The notes under the pieces are model-generated. The model was not told where the DNA came from. It saw only the letters and a list, made by a program, of their open reading frames with translations, and made no database searches. This document shows, piece after piece, positions 32,798-41,181 of a DNA stretch of 45,244 bases. The translations under genes and the position numbers were made by a program. Numbering within the stretch: the stretch's first letter is position 1; the number at the start of each line of letters is the position of its first letter. Source of the stretch: Chloroflexota bacterium (lineage in GTDB: Bacteria; Chloroflexota; Anaerolineae; VGOG01); the NCBI GenBank assembly GCA_030611885.1, contig JAUWOY010000028.1, positions 1-45,244 of the forward strand. The letters are read 5' to 3'.

Positions 32798-32879
32798 TGT
32801 CATTGCGAGCGTAGCGAAGCAATCCCCATCCCGCGAATTGAGGATTGCTTCGGCGCAAACAGCGCGCCTCGCAATGACA
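32798..32879. repeat. 82-bp palindromic element between murD and ftsW
   Basis: TGTCATTGCGAG (32798-32809) and CTCGCAATGACA (32868-32879) are exact inverted ends, with GAAGCAATCC / GGATTGCTTC as the inner arms. It resembles short non-coding mobile palindromes common in many phyla. Confidence 0.8.
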
Positions 32880-32895
32880 CCTCAAGATAAGTTGG

Positions 32896-34266
32896 TCAAA
32901 GAGCCTTCACGAGCTCACGGAACCGCTCGCCTCGCTCGGCGAAGTCGCGAAAGGCATCGAAGCTGGTACCGCCGGGCGCGAGCAAGACCACATCGCCCGG
33001 CTGCGCCTCCCTCGCCGCTGCCTCGACGGCTTCGTCAAGAGTCTGACAGCGATGAACGAAAAACCTTGAAACCCGAAACCCGAAACCTGAAACCCGAATA
33101 GCTTCCTCAATGATCGGCGCCGCCTCCCCAAACAGGATCAAGCGCCGCGCTTTTTGCAGCGTCAGGCGGGCCATCTCATCCCAGGGCAGGTGCTTGTCGC
33201 GCCCTCCGGCCAGGAGGATGATGGGCTGGTCGAAGGAGCGCAGGGCAGCAACGGTGCGCTCCGGCGAGGTAGCGATGGAATCATTGTAATAGCGCACCCC
33301 GCCCATCTCTCGCACCAGCTCCAGGCGGTGCTCTACTCCTTCGAAAGTGGTGGCCACATCGGCCATAGCCTGCCGCGAGGCTCCAGCGACCCCGGCTATC
33401 GCGCAGGCAGCCAGGACGTTCTCCAGGTTGTGTCGCCCCAGGAGCTTGATCTCGTCGGCGGAGCAAATCCGCTGCTCCGTATCCCCCAGCCTCAGGATGA
33501 CCTCGCTATCTCGCAGAAATGCTCCTTGCTCCACCTCCTCGTTCAAGCTGAAAGTCAGAGTTCGAGATTGGAGATTGGATATTGGGTATTGGATATTGGA
33601 TATTAGGTCGTGGCCTAAGATGGCTACGTTGCCTGGCCGCTGAAAACGCAGGATGTTGAGTTTGGCCTCGGTGTAGGCTTCCATGGAGGGGTGGCGATCC
33701 AGGTGGTTGGGTGTGATGTTGAGAATGGCGGCAATGGGTGGGCTCCACTCCATGATCTCCAGTTGGAAGGACGACAGTTCCATCACTACTTTATCGCTTG
33801 GCTCGATCTCCTCCAGGTGTCCGATGAGAGGCTGGCCGATGTTCCCCCCTACCCAGGTGCGGAAGCCACTAGCTTTCAGCATCTGGCCCACCAGGCTCAC
33901 GGTGGTCGTCTTGCCACTGGAGCCGGTGACGCCGATAATGGGCGCTGGGCATAGTTCAGTGAACAGTCTGGTCTCGCTGCTGATGGGGATGCCCCGCCTT
34001 TTGGCCTCCACAACGATAGGGGCCTCCAGTGGCACGCCGGGGCTGAGGAAAAGGACATCGGTCTGGTCCAAGATCTGCCGGGGGTGGCCACCGAGCACAA
34101 AATGGATGGGGAACCCTTTCAGCTTCGCAATATTTTCCTGTAGCTCTTCCTCCTTTTTCTGATCACTGACCGCAACGATAGCCCCTCGCTCAGCCAGGAA
34201 CCTGGCCAGCGCCGTCCCCTCCCGCGCCAGTCCGATGATGGTCGCCCGCTTCCCCTCGAAGTCCAT
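32896..34266 (-). CDS. murD: UDP-N-acetylmuramoyl-L-alanine--D-glutamate ligase
   Basis: The 456-residue Mur ligase has TIIGLAREGTALARFLAERGA, GVTGSSGKTTTVSLV (P-loop), NITPNHLDRHPSMEAY and YYNDSIATSPE. It adds D-glutamate. The ATG at 34266, 11 bases past the mraY stop, with GGGGGGC upstream, gives the family start. Two extra segments are coded by 7-bp arrays: ISNIQYPISNLQSR (about residues 235-250) and VSGFGFRVSRF (about 400-411). Confidence 0.95.
   Translation of the reverse strand: MDFEGKRATIIGLAREGTALARFLAERGAIVAVSDQKKEEELQENIAKLKGFPIHFVLGGHPRQILDQTDVLFLSPGVPLEAPIVVEAKRRGIPISSETRLFTELCPAPIIGVTGSSGKTTTVSLVGQMLKASGFRTWVGGNIGQPLIGHLEEIEPSDKVVMELSSFQLEIMEWSPPIAAILNITPNHLDRHPSMEAYTEAKLNILRFQRPGNVAILGHDLISNIQYPISNLQSRTLTFSLNEEVEQGAFLRDSEVILRLGDTEQRICSADEIKLLGRHNLENVLAACAIAGVAGASRQAMADVATTFEGVEHRLELVREMGGVRYYNDSIATSPERTVAALRSFDQPIILLAGGRDKHLPWDEMARLTLQKARRLILFGEAAPIIEEAIRVSGFGFRVSRFFVHRCQTLDEAVEAAAREAQPGDVVLLAPGGTSFDAFRDFAERGERFRELVKAL
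33061..33098. repeat. 7-bp-unit tandem array inside murD (C-terminal part)
   Basis: GAAACCC GAAACCC GAAACCT GAAACCC; codes on the minus strand for the VSGFGFRVSRF segment. Confidence 0.85.
33563..33606. repeat. 7-bp-unit tandem array inside murD (middle)
   Basis: GATTGGA GATTGGA TATTGGG TATTGGA TATTGGA; codes on the minus strand for ISNIQYPISNLQ. Confidence 0.85.
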
Positions 34267-34277
34267 GAGCCCCCCGC

Positions 34278-35348
34278 TCACATCGCCGGCGGCGGGTTGC
34301 CCCACAGCGCCAGGGCCACACCCAGCATGGCCGTCAGGATGGCCACTAACCAGAACCTCTGCGTCACCTGCGTCTCGGACCAGCCTAAGAGCTCAAAATG
34401 GTGGTGCAAGGGCGTCATCTTGAAGATGCGTCGGCCCTGGCCGTATCTGATCCTGGTGAATTTGAAATAGGCCACCTGCAGTATGACCGATAACGTCTCG
34501 GCCACGAAAACGCCGCCGATGAGCGGCAAGAGCAGCCACTGCCCGGTCATCAGAGCCACCACAGCCAGGGTCGCGCCCAGCGCCTCCGACCCCACGTCGC
34601 CCATGAACAAATCGGCGGGATAGGCGTTGTACCACAGGAAAGCCAGGATAGCCCCGACCATAGTGAAGCAAAAAGCCAGCAGCCAGCCCTGATCCTGCAG
34701 GTAGGCGATGATGCCGTAGCAGAGAAAGCAGAGGGCAGCGATGGAGCCAGCCAGGCCATCCAGCCCATCGGTCAGGTTGACGGCGTTGGAACTAGCGATG
34801 ATGATGAACGCGGCGATGGGCAACCACCAAAGCCCGATCTCTACTTTTTCAGCCATTCCAGGGACGGCTACGCTATGCAGGTCGGGAGGGCCAAAGTGAA
34901 GGACGAGGGCCGCGATTGTGGCCAGCGCTAACTGGATGATAAACTTCCAACGGCCCAGGATCCCCTCTCCGTTGCGGTGGCCTCGCACCCCGGCCCAATC
35001 GTCGAGTCCTCCCAATAAACCAAACCCGAGCATAACCCCCAGCGGCACCAAAATGGAACGGCCAAAGAAAAACACCCGCGCCACACCCAGTCTGTCCAGC
35101 AGCGCCTGACCTAAGGCAGTGCCGACCAGCAGTTCAGCGAAGCCCGCCGCCAAGACGATGAGAAAGACGGGTATCAAGATCATCAGTCCCCCCATGGTCG
35201 GAGTGCCAGTTTTCGTCTGGTGGGAGCTGGGGCCATCGAACCGGATCTGCTTGCCGATGCCGTAGCTCCTCAGGTAGGCGATCAGCGGGCTACCCCAGAC
35301 AACAGCAAACAAGAAAGAAAACGCGCCCAGAGCCAATGCATAAGCCAT
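34278..35348 (-). CDS. mraY: phospho-MurNAc-pentapeptide transferase MraY
   Basis: The 356-residue membrane enzyme has about ten helices and the family motifs [41 protein letters not shown] and [13 protein letters not shown]. It transfers phospho-MurNAc-pentapeptide to undecaprenyl phosphate (lipid I). The region where its ribosome site should lie is filled by a 7-bp array, leaving only a weak GGGATTTG, so its translation may depend on readthrough from murF. Confidence 0.96.
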   Translation of the reverse strand: MAYALALGAFSFLFAVVWGSPLIAYLRSYGIGKQIRFDGPSSHQTKTGTPTMGGLMILIPVFLIVLAAGFAELLVGTALGQALLDRLGVARVFFFGRSILVPLGVMLGFGLLGGLDDWAGVRGHRNGEGILGRWKFIIQLALATIAALVLHFGPPDLHSVAVPGMAEKVEIGLWWLPIAAFIIIASSNAVNLTDGLDGLAGSIAALCFLCYGIIAYLQDQGWLLAFCFTMVGAILAFLWYNAYPADLFMGDVGSEALGATLAVVALMTGQWLLLPLIGGVFVAETLSVILQVAYFKFTRIRYGQGRRIFKMTPLHHHFELLGWSETQVTQRFWLVAILTAMLGVALALWGNPPPAM

Positions 35349-35349
35349 T

Positions 35350-35436
35350 TATCAAATCCCAAATCCCAATGACCAAACCCCAATGATCAAATCCCAATTT
35401 TCATTGGTCATTGGTCATTGGCTCATTGGTCATTGC
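35350..35436. repeat. 7-bp-unit arrays across the murF end / mraY start
   Basis: AAATCCC/AATGACC-type units run to about 35400, then TCATTGG TCATTGG units to 35436. The murF stop codon and its last residues (MTNEPMTNDQ) are coded by the array. Confidence 0.85.
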
Positions 35437-36873
35437 TTCGACAATCTCTTCCATCTTCATGCCGCGAGAGCCTTTTACCAGGATTATGTCACCAGGAGCG
35501 ACGATCTCGCGCAGGTAGGCGATGGCGCTATCGTTGTCCTCCTCTATGATAACCTTTTCTGCTTCCATGCCCCAGGCCAGAGCTGCCTCAGCGATGAGTC
35601 GTCCCCGCTCTCCCACGGTGATGAGCACAGCCGCCACATCCAGGACCCGGCGACCCACTTTTCGATGTCCCTCTTCCTCGTAGGCCCCCAGTTCCAGCAT
35701 GTCACCCAGCACGGCGATCTTGCGTCCGTCCAGCTCCTCAAGCAGATTGAGGGCAGCGATGGTGGAAGTAGGGCTGGCGTTGTAGGTATCGTCCAGGATA
35801 GTCGAGCCTTGCAGAGCAGGTACCACCAGCAGGCGAAGTTGCGCCGCTCCTCGCAATCCATCTATGATCTCCTCCCACGATTGCCCCTCGACCAAACCCA
35901 CGGCAGCAGCGGCCAGAGCGGTGTGCACGCTATGCCGCCCCAGCATCGGCACCTTGGCATGAATTGTCTCAGGGCCGTGATGGAAGCGGAAGCGAATGCC
36001 TTCCAGGCCCTGACTCTCGATGTGGCTGGCCCAGAGATCGCAGGTTTGGTCCAGGCCATAATAAAATACCTCAGCCCTGGTCCTGGCCGCCATCTGGCGC
36101 ACCCAGGGGTCGTCGCCGTTGAGGACGGCCACGCCGTCGCCGGGCAGAGCCTCCACCAGCTCCGTCTTGGCCTGGGCGATGCGCTCGATAGTGCCCAGCC
36201 GCTCCAGGTGGGTAGGGCCTACGTTGGTGACTACGCCGACGTGGGGACGGGCGATGGCCGCCAGCTCCGCGATCTCCCCCAGGTCGTACATGCCCATCTC
36301 CAGGACGACCCGCTGGTGGCTCGGCTCGAGCTTCAAAAGCGTCAAGGGCAGGCCGATCTCGCTGTTGTAGTTGCCCTTGCTTTTCAAGGTGCAAAAACGC
36401 TGACAGAGAACACTGCCGATCATCTCCTTGGCGGTGGTCTTGCCTACGCTGCCAGTGATGCCCACCACCCGAGGAGTGTGCTTGCCTCGCCAGTAAGCGG
36501 CCACTTGCTGCAGGGCCTTCAGGCTATCCTCGACGATGAAGCAGGCTGGAAGTTGGAGGTTGGAGATTGGAGATTGGAAGATGGAGAATGGAAGATGGAG
36601 AATGGAAAATGGACAACCTTCCCCCTTCCATCTTCCCCCTTCCCCCTTCCATCTTCCAATATCCAATTCTCTTTCCGCGATAGCGGCTATCGCCCCGCGC
36701 TGGAAGGCGTCGGCGACGAAGTCGTGCCCATCTTCATGTTCGCCCTTCAGGGCCACGAAGAGGCTGCCGGGGCACGCCTGGCGCGAGTCTATGACCGCAT
36801 CAGTCAGTTTCTGTTCCAGGTTGGGTGGCCTCTGGCCAGTGAGGCTCTCCACCAAATCGGCAAGGGTCAGCAT
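35401..36873 (-). CDS. murF: UDP-MurNAc-tripeptide--D-alanyl-D-alanine ligase
   Basis: The 490-residue Mur ligase has GSLFVALKGEHEDGHDFV, GITGSVGKTTAKEMIG (P-loop), YNSEIGLPLTL and DDTYNASPTS. It adds D-Ala-D-Ala. It carries about 42 extra residues after ERELDIG (about 72-113), made of 7-residue repeats RWKGEGG-RWKGEGC and PFSILHL-PFSIFQS-PISNLQL, and an array-coded C-terminal tail. Its ATG is 3 bases after the ftsI stop, where murE would normally lie. Confidence 0.95.
   Translation of the reverse strand: MLTLADLVESLTGQRPPNLEQKLTDAVIDSRQACPGSLFVALKGEHEDGHDFVADAFQRGAIAAIAERELDIGRWKGEGGRWKGEGCPFSILHLPFSIFQSPISNLQLPACFIVEDSLKALQQVAAYWRGKHTPRVVGITGSVGKTTAKEMIGSVLCQRFCTLKSKGNYNSEIGLPLTLLKLEPSHQRVVLEMGMYDLGEIAELAAIARPHVGVVTNVGPTHLERLGTIERIAQAKTELVEALPGDGVAVLNGDDPWVRQMAARTRAEVFYYGLDQTCDLWASHIESQGLEGIRFRFHHGPETIHAKVPMLGRHSVHTALAAAAVGLVEGQSWEEIIDGLRGAAQLRLLVVPALQGSTILDDTYNASPTSTIAALNLLEELDGRKIAVLGDMLELGAYEEEGHRKVGRRVLDVAAVLITVGERGRLIAEAALAWGMEAEKVIIEEDNDSAIAYLREIVAPGDIILVKGSRGMKMEEIVEAMTNEPMTNDQ
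36546..36669. repeat. long 7-bp-unit array inside murF, built as an inverted pair
   Basis: The first half has GATTGGA, then AATGGAA/GATGGAG units; the second half has the complementary CTTCCCC/CTTCCAT and CAATATC units. GGAAGATGG and CCATCTTCC arms could fold in DNA or RNA. The insertion keeps the murF frame. Confidence 0.85.
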
Positions 36874-36876
36874 GGA

Positions 36877-38625
36877 TCACCTGCTAGCCAATCTTACGCC
36901 GTCGGGCGGGACATCCAGCAGCACGAACAGTTGCTCGGCGATAATCCTGAAAACGGGGGCCGCCACCTCCGCCCCCCACGGATCCAACCGTGGCTTGTCT
37001 ATTTTGACCAGGACGATGAATTGGGGATCGTCGGCCGGAGCGTAGCCCACGAACGAGGCGATGGTCAACTCCGGATGATAGTGATCGCCGACGGGTATCT
37101 GAGCTGTTCCCGTCTTCCCAGCAATGTCGTAACCCGGCACAGTGGCTAACTCCGCCCCCCGCTCCACAGCTTCCACCAACATGTCTGTCAGTTGCTCGGC
37201 CGTCTGGGCGGAAACGACCCGCCGCACGACAGTAGGCTGAGTGACGATCACGCCCTGATCATCAACGACCTGCTCTACTACGTAGGGCTTCATAAGAACA
37301 CCGCCGTTGGCCACCGCCGCCACCGCCGCAACCATCTGCAGAGGGGTCACAGCTATCCCCTGCCCAAAGGAGTTAGTGCCCAGATCGGACTCATACCAGT
37401 CCCTGCTGCCTGGCTCCTTGAGGGTCCCAGCCACCTCGCCATCCAAATCAATGCCCGTGGGATGCCCGCACCCAAAGCGCTTCAAGTAAGCATAGAACGT
37501 TTCTTCGCCCAGGGAGGTACTGACGTAGGCAACCCCTACGTTCAGGGAATATGCCAGGATGTCTGTCATAGTGACCAGGCCATGGGCACGACGGTCGGGA
37601 TTCTTGATAACGGCCCCTCCCACTTTTATTTCGCCGCTATCGTAGAAAGTGCTATCAGGCGTGATGATTCCCGCATTGAGGCCCGCCGCCATAGTGATGA
37701 TCTTGAAGACAGACCCAGGCTCGTATTGCCCACTCACCGCAGGATCGATGTATAGCTCCATCGGCACTTCGTAGAAGCGGTTGGAATCATAGGACGGATA
37801 GTTGGCCATAGCCAGGATAGCGCCCGTCTTGGGATCCATGACGATAATGGTGCCGCCATCAGCCTGATATTGGGCTACCGCCTTCGCCAACTCCTGTTCC
37901 ACCAGATGTTGGATGTTCCTGTCGAGAGTCAGCACCAGATGGGTACCGTCCTGCGGCAGAGGCAGTTGGGGAAAGGCAAAGGGCATGGCTTCGCGCCGAT
38001 GATATACCTTCCCTTCAGGTATAATGCCAGCGCCTTTCAAAAGAGGGTTATAATATCCTTCCAGGCCATAGGCGCCATTACTTTCATAGTTAACGAGGCC
38101 CAGAAGGTGAGCAGCTAACCGCCCCTCCGGGTATCTGCGTCGGAGCTTGGGCTCTAGGTTAATGCCCTCGTCCTCCAACCCAGATGAAATAATGGCTTCG
38201 GCTACTTTTCGCGAGACGCGCTTTTTCAAAAGAGCGTAAGGCTTCTCGGGATCCAGGAGTGAAACCAGCTCGCCAGATGATAGACCCAGGATTGGCGACA
38301 GATGGCTCGCCACGTGTTGAGTGTCCGTTATCGCGTCTGGCGCCGCGGATACATCGTACTCAAAGATATTTAGGGCCAGGATGTAGCCACGGCGATCAAG
38401 GATCAACCCCCGATGAGAAGCGACCTCCGGCGTATAGTTTGGAGGAGGGGGAGACGGGTCGCCGCCAAAAACTCCTTGAATGATCTGTAAGTAGAAAAGT
38501 CGAACAGCGATGACCAGCACCAGACCGGTGAGGATGGCGATCAGAAAGGCAAGGCGCCGAAAAACCTTTTCCTTCGATCCACTGCTTTCGTCGTCCTGAG
38601 AACCTATCCTTCCTCTGACTATCAT
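36877..38625 (-). CDS. ftsI: class B penicillin-binding protein FtsI
   Basis: The 582-residue protein has one N-terminal membrane helix (about 25-46), a dimerisation domain starting SHRGLILDRRGYILA, and a transpeptidase domain with PGSVFK (active-site serine near 305), SLN and AGKTGTAQ. No PASTA repeats follow. It cross-links septal peptidoglycan with FtsW. The ATG at 38625 overlaps the preceding stop by one base (TGATG). Confidence 0.94.
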   Translation of the reverse strand: MIVRGRIGSQDDESSGSKEKVFRRLAFLIAILTGLVLVIAVRLFYLQIIQGVFGGDPSPPPPNYTPEVASHRGLILDRRGYILALNIFEYDVSAAPDAITDTQHVASHLSPILGLSSGELVSLLDPEKPYALLKKRVSRKVAEAIISSGLEDEGINLEPKLRRRYPEGRLAAHLLGLVNYESNGAYGLEGYYNPLLKGAGIIPEGKVYHRREAMPFAFPQLPLPQDGTHLVLTLDRNIQHLVEQELAKAVAQYQADGGTIIVMDPKTGAILAMANYPSYDSNRFYEVPMELYIDPAVSGQYEPGSVFKIITMAAGLNAGIITPDSTFYDSGEIKVGGAVIKNPDRRAHGLVTMTDILAYSLNVGVAYVSTSLGEETFYAYLKRFGCGHPTGIDLDGEVAGTLKEPGSRDWYESDLGTNSFGQGIAVTPLQMVAAVAAVANGGVLMKPYVVEQVVDDQGVIVTQPTVVRRVVSAQTAEQLTDMLVEAVERGAELATVPGYDIAGKTGTAQIPVGDHYHPELTIASFVGYAPADDPQFIVLVKIDKPRLDPWGAEVAAPVFRIIAEQLFVLLDVPPDGVRLASR

Positions 38626-39107
38626 CAGGGTTGCGTCCCCGCCCAGGCTACGAATTGAGAAACCACCTTTTTCCACCACCGCGCCACACTGCCCCCCTCA
38701 AGCCTCCTGGATTCTTCCGGGGCAACGAGGGCGCTTTCATCCGGCCTGGGCGCTGCAGCCAACCCGCCTCCCGATACGCCGCCAGGGTAACCAGGTACGT
38801 CCAAATACCGACGCTCCTCAGCGGGGCCGTAGCCTGATCCTAGCGCCACGTCCTCTAGACGAGAAACGCTGATCAGCTCCGTGACCTCAGCCAGCGATTC
38901 GGCGTTCTCTCGCTGGAGTCGCCCTATCTCCGCCTCTTTTTCCCAGATACGGTGCCTGACGGTGGACACTTTACTGGCTTGAGACAGGCAGAGCCAACTG
39001 AGCGAGCCCAACAGAGTCAGAACCAGGAGAACCGCGGCTGTTGTCCTGGCTTCCAGCCGCCAAGACCCCTTCTCCAGGCGCAAAGAGCGCTTTTGACTGC
39101 TAGCCAT
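38625..39107 (-). CDS. FtsL-like septum protein
   Basis: The 160-residue protein has a basic start, one membrane helix (TTAAVLLVLTLLGSLSWLCL, about 22-41) and a coiled coil (VRHRIWEKEAEIGRLQRENAESLAEVTEL, read in part), then a loose Pro/Gly tail. This is the build of FtsL/DivIC, and the place between rsmH and ftsI is that of ftsL. FtsL bridges FtsQ and FtsW/FtsI. Similarity in sequence alone is weak, so the call rests on position and topology. Confidence 0.75.
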   Translation of the reverse strand: MASSQKRSLRLEKGSWRLEARTTAAVLLVLTLLGSLSWLCLSQASKVSTVRHRIWEKEAEIGRLQRENAESLAEVTELISVSRLEDVALGSGYGPAEERRYLDVPGYPGGVSGGGLAAAPRPDESALVAPEESRRLEGGSVARWWKKVVSQFVAWAGTQP

Positions 39108-39123
39108 GAAAGGTCTCCCTTTG

Positions 39124-40035
39124 CTACAAACGATACGCGATCCGCAGCTTGGCGCTACGGCTGCGAGGATTGGCCGCCACCTCCTCGGCCGAGGGCCTGA
39201 TGGGCTTCTTGGTCACTATTCCTAAGGTAGCTCGATGATCGCAGACGCAAACAGGTATTTCCGGCGGGCACACGCAGTCCCGTGCCTCGTTACGGAAGAA
39301 TTTCTTGACCAGGCGATCTTCCAGGGAATGAAAGGATATAATCGCCAGGCGCCCTCCGGGCCCCAACAGCCTCAACGCCTGGGGCAGGGCTCCGGCCAGA
39401 CATTCCAGCTCCTCGTTGACAGCTATGCGCAGAGCCTGGAATGTCCGAGTGGCCGGGTGGATTCTCCCGCGGCGGCCCACTGTTCTCTCCACCAGGGCAG
39501 CCAGCTCCCCTGTGGTACTGATGGGTCGCTCAGCCACGATAGCGCGAGCGATGCGCCGTGATCGGGGTTCCTCACCATATCGAAACAAGATGTCAGCTAA
39601 TTCCTCCCTGGACAAAGTATTGACCAAATCAGCCGCCGTCGTCATCTGGGAAGGGTCGAAGCGCATATCCAGTGGGCCATCCAATCGAAAGGCAAAACCC
39701 CGCCCCGCGGCCTCCAACTGCAACGACGAGAGCCCCAAATCGAGGAGGATGCCATCTACAGAGCCAAAGCCGTGCTCCACGGCAATCTCCTCCAGATCAG
39801 CGAAATCACCCTGGACCACAGTAACCCTTCCCGCGAACTCAGCCAGTTGTTCACCAGCTAAAGTTACGGCCATGGGATCAGCATCTATGCCCAAGAGCTC
39901 GCCATCGGGTGCGGAGGCCACGAGGATACCGCGGGCATGTCCCCCGACCCCCACTGTGCCGTCTATGTAACGTCCGCCAGGCCTTATTTGAAGCCCAGCC
40001 AAGACCTCTTGGTAAAGGACAGGAATATGGCTCAA
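39124..40035 (-). CDS. rsmH: 16S rRNA m4C1402 methyltransferase RsmH (MraW)
   Basis: The 303-residue protein has [51 protein letters not shown] and [13 protein letters not shown], the full RsmH set. It methylates N4 of C1402 in 16S rRNA. The start is a TTG at 40035 with AGAGGT upstream. It follows mraZ as in nearly all dcw clusters. Confidence 0.96.
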   Translation of the reverse strand: MSHIPVLYQEVLAGLQIRPGGRYIDGTVGVGGHARGILVASAPDGELLGIDADPMAVTLAGEQLAEFAGRVTVVQGDFADLEEIAVEHGFGSVDGILLDLGLSSLQLEAAGRGFAFRLDGPLDMRFDPSQMTTAADLVNTLSREELADILFRYGEEPRSRRIARAIVAERPISTTGELAALVERTVGRRGRIHPATRTFQALRIAVNEELECLAGALPQALRLLGPGGRLAIISFHSLEDRLVKKFFRNEARDCVCPPEIPVCVCDHRATLGIVTKKPIRPSAEEVAANPRSRSAKLRIAYRL

Positions 40036-40054
40036 CTTATTACCTCTTCTGAAG

Positions 40055-40156
40055 TTTTGATATAAGGCTCTAGCACCCGTCCCCGGGTGCGTTTTTGGCG
40101 GCCCGAGGCCTGTCCTGAGCCTGTCGAAGGGACGGGCCTTGGAGCTTATATCAAAA
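40055..40156. repeat. nested palindromic element between mraZ and rsmH
   Basis: TTTTGATATAAGGCTC (40055-40070) and GAGCTTATATCAAAA (40142-40156) are the outer arms. Inside are CACCCGTCCCCGGGTGCG and GGCC...CCTGTCCTGAGCCTGTCG, the latter matching a palindrome common in many bacterial genomes. It could be one element inserted in another. Confidence 0.7.
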
Positions 40157-40264
40157 TTCCAGTACCTCTTATAACGAGCAACAGCCTGGCACTACCTCTG
40201 AACAAGTCAGTTGCAAAATTTGCAGAACTACGTATAATTAACGACGAAAGGCCGCCTTGCGATC

Positions 40265-40693
40265 CTAAATTCCCAAGTCGGCTAATTGCTCGGCGATTGA
40301 GCTGCTCTCCTCTTCCATCCTAATAGTTATTTCCTGCCAGCGCTTCTGGCTCCAGATTTCCAGACGGGAATTAACGCCGGTAACAACCACCCCACTTTCG
40401 ATGTCGGCGTGCGCCCGCAGGGGGGCCGGCAGGAGAATCCGTCCCTGTTTATCCAACTCGCACTCGGTGCCTGAGTATATCATGCGGCTGAATAAACGAG
40501 CGCCAGCTTGAGCAAGGGGGAGATTGGCCACCTTTTCAGATAAGTCCTTCCACGTATCGGGCGGAAAGACAAAGAGGCAGCCATCCAGGCCCCTGGTGAC
40601 GAACAAGCCCGCCTCTAAGTCAGAGCGAAATTTGGCAGGGATGATCAACCTCCCCTTGTCATCTACTGTGTGCTCGTATTCGCCCGAAAACAT
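40265..40693 (-). CDS. mraZ: transcriptional regulator MraZ
   Basis: The 142-residue protein holds two SpoVT/AbrB-like MraZ repeats: FSGEYEHTVDDKGRLIIPAKFR at the start and YSGTECELDKQGRILLPAPLR in the middle (read in part). MraZ forms a ring that binds TGGG-type direct repeats before its own gene and represses the dcw operon. The ATG at 40693 fits the family start; the longer frame adds five residues only. Four matching boxes lie 38 bases upstream. Confidence 0.96.
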   Translation of the reverse strand: MFSGEYEHTVDDKGRLIIPAKFRSDLEAGLFVTRGLDGCLFVFPPDTWKDLSEKVANLPLAQAGARLFSRMIYSGTECELDKQGRILLPAPLRAHADIESGVVVTGVNSRLEIWSQKRWQEITIRMEEESSSIAEQLADLGI

Positions 40694-40730
40694 AGTTGCA
40701 CCCCCCACACTTCACGGCCCGGATCGCCGC

Positions 40731-40770
40731 GCTCAACCACACCCCCCCACAATACCCCACTTCCTACCAC
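40731..40770 (-). promoter_or_regulatory. MraZ operator, four 10-bp-spaced boxes
   Basis: On the minus strand GTGGTAGGAA, GTGGGGTATT, GTGGGGGGGT and GTGGTTGAGC follow one another at exactly 10 bases, each starting GTGG. The block lies just after the -10, where bound MraZ would block transcription. Confidence 0.8.
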
Positions 40771-40773
40771 TAT

Positions 40774-40802
40774 ATTATACAACATTTTTTGATTTTTGGC
40801 TA
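40774..40802 (-). promoter_or_regulatory. dcw cluster promoter
   Basis: Minus strand TAGCCA (40802-40797), 17-base spacer, TATAAT (40779-40774), directly followed by the MraZ boxes. Confidence 0.7.
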
Positions 40803-40925
40803 GTGCCTCCGGAGGATTTTAAGGTTCATCCGAGGATAATTGCCATTTCTCGCGATTGATGATACTATATATTGGTGTCTTTCTGGATAAGACATACTAT
40901 ATCTAGTGTTGTGAGGAATTTATCA

Positions 40926-40947
40926 AAACCTTAAAATTTTAAGGTTT
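40926..40947. repeat. perfect 22-bp AT-rich palindrome upstream of the dcw promoter
   Basis: Centre CTTAAAATTTTAAG with AAAC and GTTT ends; half of it (TTTTAAGGTT) recurs at 40817-40826. It lies in the AT-rich 40803-41128 gap, which holds no gene I can support. A 66-codon leftward frame (40931-41131) there has no ribosome site. Confidence 0.6.
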
Positions 40948-41129
40948 CTCGGCGTTCCTGTAGTATTTTTGCAGTCAAATTCTTGTAGAAATGGTAAGAA
41001 TGCGACTGTAAAAGCCTGGAGGCGCAAGGAAAGACTGAAATCCCTGGCGTCTTGGTGATTTCTATGCAGCTTGAACCTCGTTTGATTCCGGTTTGTCCGG
41101 GCTGGGTTTTCCTACTGGTACGATACGCC

Positions 41130-41167
41130 AAAAAGCCTCCTTACACCTGAGCATAAGGAGGCTTTTT
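41130..41167. terminator. intrinsic terminator of the phoU-selB operon
   Basis: A perfect 14-bp stem (AAAAAGCCTCCTTA / TAAGGAGGCTTTTT) with T-runs on both strands, 15 bases past the selB stop. Confidence 0.9.
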
Positions 41168-41181
41168 AGTTTTCCTCTTCT

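Noticed and set aside
28554..36669. Short tandem repeats considered as CRISPR arrays
   Set aside because: Units are 7 bp with no spacers and no cas genes are present.
35383..37149. 588-codon rightward open frame
   Set aside because: It is antisense to murF and the ftsI end; both are certain genes. The frame stays open because of the GC-rich codon pattern and the 7-bp arrays.
40950..41131. Possible tRNA-Sec gene next to selB (GTTTGATTCC looks like a T-loop)
   Set aside because: No matching long acceptor stem, anticodon arm or CCA could be fitted around it on either strand.
40931..41131. 66-codon leftward open frame
   Set aside because: No ribosome site or family features; it runs through the perfect palindrome and into the terminator.
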